This document shows, piece after piece, positions 1-8,456 of a stretch of 64,000 nt of DNA; the stretch's first letter is position 1; every line of letters starts with the position of its first letter. Source of the DNA: Occultella gossypii (GTDB taxonomy: Bacteria; Actinomycetota; Actinomycetes; Actinomycetales; Beutenbergiaceae); NCBI RefSeq assembly GCF_019947135.1, contig NZ_JAGSHT010000014.1, positions 62,001-126,000 of the forward strand, in the 5' to 3' direction. The notes under the pieces were generated by a model that was not told the origin of the DNA, did not search any database, and saw nothing but the letters and a program-made list of their open reading frames with translations. The position numbers were made by a program, and so were the translations under genes.

Positions 1-2
1 TC

Positions 3-224
3 CTGCTCATGGTCGCGCAGCTCCCGTTCTACGTCGCAGCGGGTGTGGTGGCGCCGACGTGGGGCGCGCTCGTTCTGAGTGTCGCGTGGGTGACGCTGTT
101 CACCCTGGGCCTGCGCTGGTACCGCGACCACCCGTCCTGGGTGCTGCTGGTCCCGGTGCTCGCCGCCGCCGTCTGGATCACGTCGGTGACGGTGGTCGAG
201 CCGTACCTCGGCTGGGGTCCGTGA
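3..224 (+). CDS. C-terminal end of a membrane protein (5' truncated by the window)
   Basis: The frame is open from the first bases of the window to a TGA at 222-224, so this is probably the tail of a gene that begins upstream; an internal ATG at position 9 could also be a start. The visible ~73 residues hold two hydrophobic stretches (roughly residues 5-33 and 44-62 of the visible part) separated by a short basic loop (RWYRDHP), as in the last two helices of a multi-pass membrane protein. No family motif is recognisable in so short a piece, so no function is assigned. Confidence 0.55.
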   Translation: MLMVAQLPFYVAAGVVAPTWGALVLSVAWVTLFTLGLRWYRDHPSWVLLVPVLAAAVWITSVTVVEPYLGWGP

Positions 225-334
225 GCCCGCGCCCGCCCCACGGGTGACCTCGCACCCGGCTCGCTGACCTCGCCGTCGTCGCGTTCGAGGTCGCCGTCGC
301 GGGTGCGCGGTCGGCGGGCGTCGGTGGCCGGTGC

Positions 335-340
335 CAGAGT
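335..340 (+). promoter_or_regulatory. -10 box of the SRAP gene, near-leaderless
   Basis: CAGAGT lies 6 nt before the ATG at 347. This matches the -10-to-start spacing seen at many genes in this window and predicts a transcript beginning at or next to the start codon. No good -35 is visible, and the intervening AGGGGC could also act as a weak ribosome site. Confidence 0.35.
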
Positions 341-346
341 AGGGGC

Positions 347-1114
347 ATGTGCGGACGCTATGCCTCGTTCCGGGAGGCCCAGGACCTCGCCGATGCCTTC
401 GACGTGGAGGACGTCACCGACGCCGCCGCCGAGGTCGCGGCGAACTACAACGTGGCCCCGACCGATCCGATCCGGATCGTCCTCGATCGCGCCCCGAAGG
501 CGGCGACGGCGGACGTCGAGCAGAGCGCGCCCGGCACCGACGCCGAGTCCTCGGTACGCAGGCAGATGCACCTCGCCCGGTGGGGACTGGTTCCGGCGTG
601 GGCGAAGGACCTGTCGGTCGGAGCACGGATGTTCAATGCGCGCAGCGAGTCGCTCGCCGAGTCCAGCGCCTTCCGCAAGCCGCTGGTGTCCAAGCGGTGC
701 GTGGTGGTGGCGGACGGCTACTACGAGTGGCACAAGACCCCGGTCCCGGGCACGAAGAAGGTGGACCGCACCCCGTTCTACATCCACCCGACCGACGGCT
801 CCCCGGTCGCTTTCGCGGGCCTGTACGCCTGGTGGCCGGACCCGTCCAAGGCGGCCGACGATCCGGACCGGTGGGTCCTGAGCGCCACCATCGTCACCGC
901 CGACGCGCGTGACGGACTCGAGCAGATCCACGACCGTGAGCCCGCGATGCTGACGCCCGAGGGCGTGGCCACCTGGCTCGACCCGAGCGTGACCGATCCC
1001 GGCGAGGCGCTCGCCGTTCTCGCCGCCCCCGCGCCGGCGGTGTCCTGGCACGAGGTCGGTGCGCAGGTGGGTTCGGTGCGCAACAACTCCCCCGAACTGA
1101 TCCAGCCGGTCTGA
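347..1114 (+). CDS. SRAP (SOS response-associated peptidase) family protein, YedK/HMCES-like
   Basis: A 255-residue protein of the SRAP family. Members crosslink covalently to abasic sites in single-stranded DNA through the N-terminal cysteine, which shields the lesion. It begins MCGRYASF, so Cys2 is exposed after methionine removal as the family requires. Further family features are NYNVAPT (residues 33-39, with the active-site Asn), the RWGLVPAW block (78-85), ARSE (98-101), GYYEW with the catalytic Glu (about 124-128) and a late HDREPAML block containing the conserved His. Length is normal. It sits alone 43 bp upstream of adenosine kinase on the same strand. Family assignment is firm; the abasic-site role is inferred from homologues. 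Confidence 0.93.
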   Translation: MCGRYASFREAQDLADAFDVEDVTDAAAEVAANYNVAPTDPIRIVLDRAPKAATADVEQSAPGTDAESSVRRQMHLARWGLVPAWAKDLSVGARMFNARSESLAESSAFRKPLVSKRCVVVADGYYEWHKTPVPGTKKVDRTPFYIHPTDGSPVAFAGLYAWWPDPSKAADDPDRWVLSATIVTADARDGLEQIHDREPAMLTPEGVATWLDPSVTDPGEALAVLAAPAPAVSWHEVGAQVGSVRNNSPELIQPV

Positions 1115-1143
1115 AACGCGGCACGTCGCGCCGGTGCGGCGGG

Positions 1144-1149
1144 TACCGT
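1144..1149 (+). promoter_or_regulatory. -10 box of adoK, leaderless spacing
   Basis: TACCGT is followed by 7 nt and then the GTG start at 1157. The spacing places the transcript start on the start codon and supports choosing this GTG. No clear -35 element is present. Confidence 0.45.
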
Positions 1150-1156
1150 TCGGCAG

Positions 1157-2137
1157 GTGAATATCGCCGTGACCGGTTCCATCGCCATGGACCACCTGAT
1201 GACCTTCCCGGGCCGCTTCGCCGACTCCCTGCTCGCGGAGCAACTCGACCGGGTCTCGTTGTCCTTCCTGGTCGAGGAACTCGAGATCAAGCGCGGCGGG
1301 GTCGCCCCGAACATCTGCTTCGGGCTGGCCGCTCTCGGCCTGACGCCGTTGCTGGTGGGCTCGGTGGGCGCCGACTTCGACGACTACCGGGCCTGGCTGG
1401 ACCGGCACGGCGTGGCCACCTGGCCGGTGCGGGTCTCCGAGACCGCCCATACCGCCCGATTCGTGTGCACCACGGATGCCGACAACGCCCAGATCGGGTC
1501 CTTCTACACCGGAGCGATGGCCGAGGCCCGGCAGATCGAGCTGAGGCCGATCGAGGCACGTGCGGGCCGGATCGACCTGGTCCTGGTCGGCCCGAACGAC
1601 CCGGAAGCGATGGTTCGGCACACCGAGGAGTGCCGCACCCGTGGCTACCCGTTCCTGGCGGATCCCTCGCAACAGGTGGCCTGGATGGACGGGCCGACGA
1701 TCCGCAGTCTGATCGACGGCGCCACGTACCTGTTCTCCAACGACTACGAGGACTCGGTGATCCAGCAGAAGACCGGCTGGACCCACGAGGAGATCCTCAG
1801 CCGGGTGCAGCACCGGGTGATCACCCGCGGCAAGGACGGCTCGAGCATCTACTCCGGGGGCGAGCGGACCGACGTGCCGATCGCCCGCGAGGAGGTCACC
1901 CTGGACCCGACCGGCATGGGGGACGCGTTCCGGGCCGGCTTCGTGGCTGGACTGTCCTGGGGCGTGAGCCTGGAACGCTGCGCCCAGATCGGCTCGCTCC
2001 TGGCGAGCTACGTGATCGCCGTGACAGGGACCCAGGAGTACCGGTTCGGCAACACCTTCCTCAAGCGGTTCACCGCCGCCTACGGCGACGAGGCGGCCGC
2101 GGAGGTCGCGCCACGGATGCGCGATCTGCGCCTCTGA
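1157..2137 (+). CDS. adoK: Adenosine kinase, actinobacterial PfkB type
   Basis: A 326-residue PfkB-family sugar kinase that closely follows the mycobacterial adenosine kinase pattern: MNIAVTGSIAMDHLMTFPGR at the N terminus, SLSFLVEELE (35-44), ETAHTARFVCTTD (95-107), GPNDPEAM (145-152), HTEECR (155-160) and DPSQQ (169-173). The PfkB signature GMGDAFRAGF (253-262) carries the catalytic base Asp256. The expected reaction is ATP-dependent phosphorylation of adenosine to AMP (purine salvage) in the cytoplasm. GTG start, supported by the -10 box 7 nt upstream. A hairpin 40-75 bp after the stop probably ends the transcript. A generic PfkB carbohydrate kinase is the alternative, but the match along the whole length makes adenosine kinase more likely. 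Confidence 0.87.
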   Translation: MNIAVTGSIAMDHLMTFPGRFADSLLAEQLDRVSLSFLVEELEIKRGGVAPNICFGLAALGLTPLLVGSVGADFDDYRAWLDRHGVATWPVRVSETAHTARFVCTTDADNAQIGSFYTGAMAEARQIELRPIEARAGRIDLVLVGPNDPEAMVRHTEECRTRGYPFLADPSQQVAWMDGPTIRSLIDGATYLFSNDYEDSVIQQKTGWTHEEILSRVQHRVITRGKDGSSIYSGGERTDVPIAREEVTLDPTGMGDAFRAGFVAGLSWGVSLERCAQIGSLLASYVIAVTGTQEYRFGNTFLKRFTAAYGDEAAAEVAPRMRDLRL

Positions 2138-2175
2138 CGACCGCGTCACGACCTTCCGGCCACTTGGCTCACAGC

Positions 2176-2213
2176 TGCTCCAGCGAATCCGTCCGGACGC
2201 TTGCGCTGGAGCA
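2176..2213 (+). terminator. Hairpin after adoK
   Basis: A 10-bp perfect stem (TGCTCCAGCG at 2176-2185 with CGCTGGAGCA at 2204-2213) encloses an 18-nt loop that contains a further short TCCG/CGGA pairing. There is no T-run after it, as is common in high-GC actinomycetes. It lies between the stop of adoK and the -10 box of the next gene. Confidence 0.5.
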
Positions 2214-2310
2214 TTCACCCGTCCCCGACCACGGGACCGGAGTCGCCGTAATCCCGGGGGTGGACGCCACCTTCCGCCCCCGGTGGGACGCCCGATGCGA
2301 CGACGGCTCC

Positions 2311-2316
2311 TAGGCT
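2311..2316 (+). promoter_or_regulatory. -10 box of the histidine kinase operon, leaderless
   Basis: TAGGCT is followed by 7 nt and the ATG at 2324. It is one of the clearest cases of the repeated leaderless-promoter pattern in this window. No convincing -35 is visible. Confidence 0.5.
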
Positions 2317-2323
2317 GGGTCCC

Positions 2324-3757
2324 ATGAGTGCCCCTGCCCAGCCGCCGGTGGCGTGGACCGGCCGGGTCACGCCGAACGCGGTCGACGCCGTGTTCGCCGG
2401 CGTCGCGCTGCTGTTCGTGGGGCTCCCGTCCGTCGCATTCGCCGTGGCGATGGGGTACCCGGCCACCGGCGCTGCCGTCGGCGGGCTCGCCTCCCTCGTG
2501 ATGCCGGTGGCCATCGGATGGCGGCGCAGTCACCCGGTGCACTCGTCGGTCGTGGTGTACGCGGCAGCCCTGGCGCACTTCCTGGCCGGAGCGCCGCTGA
2601 TCTTCGCGGACTCGCTGATCTTCGTCGCGCTGTACTCGGTGACCGTCTACGGGCCGATGTGGGCCCGCAGAACCGCCCTCGGTTCGGCACTGCTCGGGTG
2701 TCTCATCCTGAGCGGGTACTACGCGGCCACGTCGGGCCAGGCGCCCGTGCACCTGCTGCTGGTGGCCGGGGCGGCGATGGCGTTCCTGTCCGCGCTCGTG
2801 ATGATCACCTGGGCGATCGCCATGGTGCGCAAGGCCCGGGTGGACCAGGTCGAGTCACTCGCGGACCGGGCGGCTCGCCTCGAGATCGAGCGCGACCAGC
2901 AGGCCAAGATCGCGACGGCCGCCGAGCGGGCCCGGATCGCCCGGGAGATGCATGACATCGTGGCGCACTCGCTCTCGGTGGTCATCGCGCAGGCCGACGG
3001 CGGCCGGTACGCCGCGTCCGCGGACCCCGAGGCGGCCACCCGCGCGCTCACGACCATCTCCGAGACCGGTCGGGCCGCGCTGGCGGACATGCGCCGGATC
3101 CTCGGCGTGCTCCGCAGCGACGACCCACGTGATGGCGACCTGATCCCGCAGCCGGACGACTCGGACCTGGACACCCTCGCCGAGCACGTCCGGGACACCG
3201 GCCTGCAGGTCTCGGTGGTCCGGGTCGGCCAGGCCCGCGCGCTGCCGCCCGGTGCCGGCCTCACCGTCTACCGGATCGCCCAGGAAGCCCTGACGAACAT
3301 CCTCAAGCACGCCGGCCCGGGCGCGCACGCCACGCTCCTGGTCCAGTGGACGCCCATCGGGCTGGTCCTCCAGATCGACGACGACGGCCGCGGCGCCGCC
3401 GCCACCACCGACGGCGCCGGCCACGGCCTCCTCGGCATGCGCGAGCGCACCGCGATGCTCGGTGGCACCCTCGCCACCGGCCCGCGCCCGGGCGGCGGGT
3501 ACCGGGTCCGCGCCGAGATCCCGCTGCCCGGCGGGCGCGGGCCGCGGCTGGCGCCGAACCCGGCGACGGCGCCGCTCACCCCGATCACCGCGCCGCCTCC
3601 CGCTCCGGTGTCGGGCCGGGCGCCCGGCCCTCGGCCCACCACCACGTCCCCACCCGCGCCGGCTCCCGATCCCGGGCCGGGCGGCGCCGCACCCACACCG
3701 CGCATCGGGCCACCGGCCCCATCCGGACCGAACCCACTGAAGGGCTCCACCGCATGA
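2324..3757 (+). CDS. Sensor histidine kinase, NarL-partner type (HisKA_3), with proline-rich C-terminal tail
   Basis: A 477-residue membrane kinase. Residues about 20-168 hold five to six hydrophobic helices with short loops, so sensing is probably in or at the membrane. A coiled linker (170-200) leads to the HisKA_3 dimerisation helix with phosphoacceptor His210 in AREMHDIVAHSL. The ATPase domain spans about 305-402, with NILKHAG as the N box, DDDGRG as the G1 box and GHGLLGMRER. Residues 403-477 form an unusual Pro/Ala-rich, probably disordered tail that typical homologues lack. The stop codon overlaps the response-regulator start (ATGA), so the pair is translationally coupled. The downstream ABC/FtsX exporter is the likely target. 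The signal is unknown; cell-envelope or peptide-antibiotic stress would fit this gene arrangement. Confidence 0.9.
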   Translation: MSAPAQPPVAWTGRVTPNAVDAVFAGVALLFVGLPSVAFAVAMGYPATGAAVGGLASLVMPVAIGWRRSHPVHSSVVVYAAALAHFLAGAPLIFADSLIFVALYSVTVYGPMWARRTALGSALLGCLILSGYYAATSGQAPVHLLLVAGAAMAFLSALVMITWAIAMVRKARVDQVESLADRAARLEIERDQQAKIATAAERARIAREMHDIVAHSLSVVIAQADGGRYAASADPEAATRALTTISETGRAALADMRRILGVLRSDDPRDGDLIPQPDDSDLDTLAEHVRDTGLQVSVVRVGQARALPPGAGLTVYRIAQEALTNILKHAGPGAHATLLVQWTPIGLVLQIDDDGRGAAATTDGAGHGLLGMRERTAMLGGTLATGPRPGGGYRVRAEIPLPGGRGPRLAPNPATAPLTPITAPPPAPVSGRAPGPRPTTTSPPAPAPDPGPGGAAPTPRIGPPAPSGPNPLKGSTA

Positions 3758-4467
3758 CCCTCGAAGGCGCCTTCCCCGACGTTCCCACCGCGCCGATCCG
3801 CGTGGCCCTGGTGGACGATCAGCAACTCGTCCGGGCGGGGTTCGCCCTCGTGATCAACTCCCAGCCCGACCTGGAGGTCGTGCTCGAGGCCGGGGACGGC
3901 GCCCAGGCACTGCGGCTGCTCACCTCCCACGAGGTGGACGTGGTGCTCATGGATGTGCGAATGCCGATGATGGACGGCCTCGCCGCCACGGCCGCCCTCA
4001 CCGACCCCGACACCCACCGGCAGGGCACCATCCCGAAGATCGTCATCCTCACCACGTTCGACCTCGACGAGTACGTCCTGCGTGCCATCAAGGCCGGCGC
4101 GAGCGGGTTCCTGCTCAAGGACACGCCCCCGGAGGAGATGCTCGCCGCGATCCGCACCGTGCACCAGGGGGACGCAGTGATCGCACCCTCCAGCACCCGG
4201 CGGCTCATCGAGCACCTCGCGGCCGTCCTGCCGGACGAGCAGAAGACGCCCGCCGCCGTCCTCGACGCCCTCACCGACCGCGAGCGCGAGGTGCTGATCC
4301 TGATGGCTCGGGGCCGCACGAACACCGAGATCGCCGGCGACCTCTTCGTGGCCGAGGCCACGGTCAAGACGCACGTCGGCCGCGTGCTCGCGAAGCTCGG
4401 CGTCCGGGACCGTGTCCAGGCCGTGGTGACCGCCTACGAGACCGGACTGGTCAGCCCGGGCACCTGA
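3754..4467 (+). CDS. Response regulator, NarL/FixJ (LuxR C-terminal) family
   Basis: A 237-residue two-domain regulator. The receiver domain (about 16-135) has the acidic pair Asp21/Asp22, the phosphoacceptor Asp67 in VVLMDVRMP, Thr100/Thr101 and Lys122 in GFLLKD. The C-terminal LuxR-type helix-turn-helix (about 168-232) reads LTDREREVLILMARG, then TNTEIA and ATVKTHVGRVLAKL. The start used is the ATG that overlaps the kinase stop codon by ATGA, although the reading frame stays open upstream. It is the cognate partner of the kinase and probably controls the ABC/FtsX genes that begin 124 bp downstream. Confidence 0.93.
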   Translation: MTLEGAFPDVPTAPIRVALVDDQQLVRAGFALVINSQPDLEVVLEAGDGAQALRLLTSHEVDVVLMDVRMPMMDGLAATAALTDPDTHRQGTIPKIVILTTFDLDEYVLRAIKAGASGFLLKDTPPEEMLAAIRTVHQGDAVIAPSSTRRLIEHLAAVLPDEQKTPAAVLDALTDREREVLILMARGRTNTEIAGDLFVAEATVKTHVGRVLAKLGVRDRVQAVVTAYETGLVSPGT

Positions 4468-4583
4468 CGCCGTCGGGCATCGACCGGCCCCACCGACGGG
4501 CCGACCCGCCCAGCGAAGAGTCCACCCACGGGATGATCCACGAACCCGACCGGGGCGCGACGCGGGCCGGGGCAGCCGGACCA

Positions 4584-4589
4584 TAGGTT
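4584..4589 (+). promoter_or_regulatory. Candidate -10 box of the ABC/FtsX operon
   Basis: TAGGTT lies 1 nt before the ATG at 4591 but exactly 7 nt before a second in-frame ATG at 4597. By the spacing seen elsewhere in this window, the true start may be 4597 on a leaderless mRNA. Confidence 0.4.
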
Positions 4590-4590
4590 C

Positions 4591-5382
4591 ATGAGTATGA
4601 CCTCCCCAGTGCCTTCCGGCCCGCCCCGCAGCGAGTCCACCAGCGCGGTGCGCGCCGTCGACCTCACCAAGATCTACGGCGAGGGCGAGGTGGCCGTGAC
4701 CGCCCTCGACCACGTGGACGTCTCCTTCGAACGTGGTGTGTTCACCGCGATCATGGGCCCGAGCGGCTCCGGCAAGTCCACCCTGATGCACCTGCTCGCA
4801 GGCTTGGACACCGCCACCTCCGGTCAGGTGATCCTCGGTGACGCGGACATCACCACGCTCACCGACAAGCAGCTGACGATCCTGCGCCGTGAGCGCGTCG
4901 GGTTCGTGTTCCAGTCCTTCAACCTGCTGCCGATGTTCACCGCGGAGCAGAACATCGCGCTGCCCTCCGAACTGGCCAACACCGCCGTCGATCCCACGTG
5001 GCTCGACCTGCTCGTGGACACCTTCGGGTTGCGGGACCGGCTCAGCCACAAGCCGCACCAGCTCTCCGGTGGCCAGCAGCAGCGCGTCGCGATCGCGCGT
5101 GCGCTGAGCACCCGCCCGCACGTGATCTTCGCCGACGAGCCCACCGGAAACCTCGACTCCCGCTCCGGCGCGGAGGTGCTCTCGTTCCTGCGCCGCTCCG
5201 TGCGCGAGTTGAACCAGACCATCGTCATGGTCACCCATGACCCGGCCGCCGCCGCCTATGCCGACCGCGTCGTGATGCTCGCCGACGGCCGCATCGCCGG
5301 CACGATCGACGACCCCACCCCCGAGTCGGTCCTGGCCGGGCTCGACGCGCTGCGCGGTCTCGAGACCCAGGCGGCTCGCTGA
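4591..5382 (+). CDS. ABC transporter ATP-binding protein, MacB/LolD-like
   Basis: A 263-residue ATPase with Walker A GPSGSGKST (56-64), Q-loop in FVFQSFNLLPMFTAEQN, signature LSGGQQQR (158-165), Walker B plus D-loop DEPTGNLD (182-189) and the H-loop in VTHD. The NLLP and GNLDS elements are typical of the MacB/LolD/FtsE group that drives FtsX-type permeases. Its stop codon overlaps the start of the permease (TGATG), so the two form one transporter. The HK-RR pair immediately upstream suggests inducible efflux of, or resistance to, membrane-active compounds, as in BceAB-like modules. Start could be 4591 or, from the promoter spacing, 4597. Confidence 0.93.
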   Translation: MSMTSPVPSGPPRSESTSAVRAVDLTKIYGEGEVAVTALDHVDVSFERGVFTAIMGPSGSGKSTLMHLLAGLDTATSGQVILGDADITTLTDKQLTILRRERVGFVFQSFNLLPMFTAEQNIALPSELANTAVDPTWLDLLVDTFGLRDRLSHKPHQLSGGQQQRVAIARALSTRPHVIFADEPTGNLDSRSGAEVLSFLRRSVRELNQTIVMVTHDPAAAAYADRVVMLADGRIAGTIDDPTPESVLAGLDALRGLETQAAR

Positions 5383-7976
5383 TGCTGCGCCTGACCCTGG
5401 CGCAGATGCGCACGTCCGCAGGCCGGCTGGCCGCCGCCGGCATCGCCATCCTGCTCGGCACCGCCTTCGTGGCGGTGACCCTGCTCGCCTCGGCCACGCT
5501 GGAGCAGACCACCTACAACGCGGTCACCGCGCAGCTGGCGGACGCGGACCTCGTGGTCGACGACCCGACGTACAACCTCGACGCCGACGCTCTGGACCGG
5601 ATCCGGGAGACCGACGGCGTCGCCGCGGCCGACCCGTTGTACTCCTTCGGGGCCGAGCTCGGCGCCGGCGGACGCACCGAGCGGGTGAACATCGGCGGCG
5701 CGGCCAGTGACCCGCGGCTGTCCCCCGCGGTCTACACCACCGGGTCGGCACCGGCCGCGGCCGGGGAGGTCTCGCTCGGCGTGGACATCGCCGAGCGGCT
5801 CGACGTCCAGCCCGGCGACGAGATCGAGGCGACCTGGGAATCATGGTCCCCTGATCCGGACGATCCCGAGAACGGCACCTGGGCGCCGCACGCCGAGTCC
5901 CTTCGGATCAGCGGTCTGATCGAGGAGAACAGCGGCCTCGCCTACGGCTCACCGAACGCCTACGTGCCCGCCGACGAGCTCACCCGCTGGCAGATCGAGG
6001 CCGACGAGTACGCCTCGACGTGGTCCTCGATCCTGATCGCCATCGACGACGGCGCGGACACCGAGGCCACCCTCGACGCGGTGGCGGCGCAGTTGGCCGG
6101 GAACGGCACGGCCGAGGTACTCACCGTCACCGAACAGGCCGAGCGCAAGGCGGCGGAGATCACGGGCAACGACATGACGTTCGTGGTGCTCCCGCTCGGC
6201 TTCGCGGCCGTCGCGCTCGCCGTCGCCGCGCTGGTCATCGCCAACACGTTCCAGGTGCTGGTCGCCCAGCGCACCCGCAGCCTGGCCCTGCTGCGTTGCG
6301 TCGGCGCCACCAAGGAGCAGGTCCGCTCGACCGTGCTCATCGAGGCGCTCGTGGTCGGCCTGGTCTCCTCGATCGCGGGACTGGTGCTCGGCACGGTGCT
6401 GATGGCCGTCGGGCTCACCGTGGTGGCGGGGCTGAACCTGGACGTCCCGCTCGACCGGACCCTGCACGTGAACGCCGTCAGCGTGATCGTGCCCGTTCTC
6501 GTCGGCACCGTGGTGACGGTGCTGGCGGCACTGGTCCCGGCCCGGATCGCCACCCGGGTGGCGCCGCTCGCGGCGCTGCGCCCCGTGGAGGGCGAGCACG
6601 CCCGCGGCGCCGGACGGGTCAGGATGGCCTTCGCCCTGGTGCTGGTGGTCGCCGGCGTCGGTCTGCTCGCGCTCGCGGTCGCCATCGCCGGCGGGCTCGG
6701 TGGCATCGACGCGGAGAGCGGGCTGCTCATCGCGCTCGGCATCGGGGTGCTCGGCGGGCTGAGCGCCGTGCTCGGCCTGCTCATCGGCACCGTGTTCGTG
6801 GTCCCGGCGCTGATCCGGCTCGCGGGCCGGGTCCTGTCCCGCTGGGTGCCCGGGCGCATCGCCACCGCGAACGCGGTCCGTAACCCCCGCCGCACCGGTG
6901 CGACCGCCAGCGCCCTGTTCATCGGGGTGGCCCTGGTCACCATGATGTCCACCGGCGCGGCCGCCGCGAAGGACAGCCTCGGAGACGCACTCGCCACCCA
7001 GTACCCCGTGGACGTGACCGTCTCACTCGGTGCTTCCGATGTCGCCCTGGACCGCGCCCAGATCAATGTCGTCGCCGAGACCGACGGCGTGGCCGAATCC
7101 GCCCTTCTGAGCCTGGCCACGGTCACCCTCGGGGTGCACGGTTCCCAGGAGCAGGCGGTCGCGCAGTCCGTCGAACTCGAGGACCTGAGCCCGGTGCTCC
7201 GCGACCCGGCGGTGGCAGCCGGCCTGACCGATGCCACCATCGTGATGCCGCAGATCTACGCCGACTGGTACGACCTCGTCGACGGCGACCCGGTGACGGT
7301 GACGGCGGAGGACGGTTCCGAGGTGGAGCGCACCGCAGTGGTCACCGAGCTGGGCGGGACCGATCCGATGGTCACGCCCGCGACATTCGCCGAGCTCGGT
7401 CTGACGCCCGTCGAGAACGCGATGGCCGTGCGCCTCGCCGACGACGTCGATGCCGTCGCCACGGTCCGGGAGATCCAGACCGTGCTCACCGACCTGTCCG
7501 CCACGACCGACGCGCCGACCGTGTCCGTGGCCGGGGCAGCCGTGGAACGCGCCGCCTTCACCTCCGTGGTGGACACCCTCCTCGCGGTGGTGCTCGGGAT
7601 GCTCGCCGTCTCGGTGGTGATCGCGCTCGTCGGGGTCGCGAACACGCTCTCCCTGTCGGTTCTGGAACGACGGCGGGAGTCGGCTCTGCTGCGCGCGATG
7701 GGCCTGACCAGGGGGCAGCTGCGCGGCATGATGGCCGTCGAAGGGGTCATGATCGCCGGTGCGGGCGCCGCCCTCGGGATCATCGCGGGGCTCGGCTTCG
7801 GCTGGGCCGGGACCGCCGTGATGCTGTCCTCGGTGGGCGAGGTGACCCTGGCCGTGCCGTGGCGCGACCTCGGGATGGTGGTCGTGATCGCCCTGGTGGC
7901 CGGGTTGCTCGCGTCGGTGGTGCCGGCCCGCACCGCGGCGCGGACACCGCCGGTCGCGGCGCTCGCGATGGACTGA
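5382..7976 (+). CDS. FtsX-like ABC transporter permease (large, two FtsX domains)
   Basis: An 864-residue integral membrane protein. An N-terminal helix (about 15-40) is followed by a MacB-type extracytoplasmic domain (about 45-255) and a first FtsX domain of three helices (about 265-390, with the RTRSLALLRCVGAT motif). A middle pair of helices (about 410-480) leads to a second extracytoplasmic domain and a second FtsX domain (about 725-860, with ERRRESALLRAMGLTRGQLR). Partner of the ATPase encoded just upstream, with overlapping stop and start. Mechanotransmission-type transporters of this layout export lipoproteins, peptides or antibiotics; the substrate here cannot be told from sequence. 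Followed by a strong hairpin terminator. Confidence 0.92.
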   Translation: MLRLTLAQMRTSAGRLAAAGIAILLGTAFVAVTLLASATLEQTTYNAVTAQLADADLVVDDPTYNLDADALDRIRETDGVAAADPLYSFGAELGAGGRTERVNIGGAASDPRLSPAVYTTGSAPAAAGEVSLGVDIAERLDVQPGDEIEATWESWSPDPDDPENGTWAPHAESLRISGLIEENSGLAYGSPNAYVPADELTRWQIEADEYASTWSSILIAIDDGADTEATLDAVAAQLAGNGTAEVLTVTEQAERKAAEITGNDMTFVVLPLGFAAVALAVAALVIANTFQVLVAQRTRSLALLRCVGATKEQVRSTVLIEALVVGLVSSIAGLVLGTVLMAVGLTVVAGLNLDVPLDRTLHVNAVSVIVPVLVGTVVTVLAALVPARIATRVAPLAALRPVEGEHARGAGRVRMAFALVLVVAGVGLLALAVAIAGGLGGIDAESGLLIALGIGVLGGLSAVLGLLIGTVFVVPALIRLAGRVLSRWVPGRIATANAVRNPRRTGATASALFIGVALVTMMSTGAAAAKDSLGDALATQYPVDVTVSLGASDVALDRAQINVVAETDGVAESALLSLATVTLGVHGSQEQAVAQSVELEDLSPVLRDPAVAAGLTDATIVMPQIYADWYDLVDGDPVTVTAEDGSEVERTAVVTELGGTDPMVTPATFAELGLTPVENAMAVRLADDVDAVATVREIQTVLTDLSATTDAPTVSVAGAAVERAAFTSVVDTLLAVVLGMLAVSVVIALVGVANTLSLSVLERRRESALLRAMGLTRGQLRGMMAVEGVMIAGAGAALGIIAGLGFGWAGTAVMLSSVGEVTLAVPWRDLGMVVVIALVAGLLASVVPARTAARTPPVAALAMD

Positions 7977-7994
7977 GTTCCGCCCGCAAGACTC

Positions 7995-8033
7995 TGCCCG
8001 GCACTGGATCTGGAGGGGGTCCGGTGCCGGGCA
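7995..8033. terminator. Bidirectional hairpin between the FtsX permease and the DoxX-like gene
   Basis: TGCCCGGCAC (7995-8004) pairs perfectly with GTGCCGGGCA (8024-8033), and the stem extends inward with one G-T wobble. It sits in the 65-bp gap between convergent genes and can end both transcripts. Confidence 0.7.
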
Positions 8034-8041
8034 GGACCGGT

Positions 8042-8434
8042 TCAGCGGGGGTCGGTCGCGGCCCGCAGGGCCAGGATCACCAGTGGCACCTGCACCGGGA
8101 GCCGTGCCCACGCGATCGCTCGCGCCCGGGCGCTCCGGCCCCGCATGAGCCGCACCGTGCGGATATTCGCGGGAAACACCGCCACCAGGAACGCCGCCGA
8201 TGCCAGCCCACCCACCCCGCGCGTGTCCCGGTTCCACACGGCGCCGGCCAGGACCAGCTCGATCACACCGGAACCGATCGTCCAGGCGCGGGCGGGCCCG
8301 GGCAGGATCCGGGGCACGATGGCATCGAAGGTCCGCGGTCGGAGCAGGTGGGCCACGCCGGTGACGGCGAACATCATCGACGTCAGTGCGGCCGGGCCAG
8401 GAGCGCGCACGCGGGACGCGTCGGCGGTTGCCAT
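8042..8434 (-). CDS. DoxX-like small membrane protein
   Basis: A 130-residue protein with four predicted helices (about 15-35, 50-68, 72-92, 107-124). The spacing and motifs (MFAVTGVAHLLRP at the start of helix 1, GVIELVLAGAVW, FPANI in helix 3) match the DoxX/DoxD superfamily. It starts 22 bp after the recQ stop and could be co-transcribed with it, but it also has its own TAGGCT box at 8443-8448, 8 nt before the ATG. The role of stand-alone DoxX proteins is not settled; some act in thiol or oxidative stress. No partner gene here clarifies it. Confidence 0.75.
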   Translation of the reverse strand: MATADASRVRAPGPAALTSMMFAVTGVAHLLRPRTFDAIVPRILPGPARAWTIGSGVIELVLAGAVWNRDTRGVGGLASAAFLVAVFPANIRTVRLMRGRSARARAIAWARLPVQVPLVILALRAATDPR

Positions 8435-8456
8435 GGTCGCCCAGCCTACGTCGGCC

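Noticed and set aside
224-334. Repeated GACCTCGC words before the SRAP gene
   Set aside because: Three loose copies without constant spacing in very GC-rich DNA; expected by chance.
29-2752. 907-codon open frame on the minus strand
   Set aside because: It lies antisense to SRAP, adoK and the histidine kinase, is very rich in Arg, Gly, Pro and His, and has no domain pattern; such frames arise where codon position 3 is almost always G or C.
4470-4499. Hairpin after the response regulator
   Set aside because: Only 7 bp (CCGTCGG/CCGACGG) with a 16-nt loop and no T-run; too weak to call in DNA of this GC content.
3268-5238. 656-codon open frame on the minus strand
   Set aside because: Antisense shadow of the response regulator and ABC ATPase, with the same low-complexity composition.
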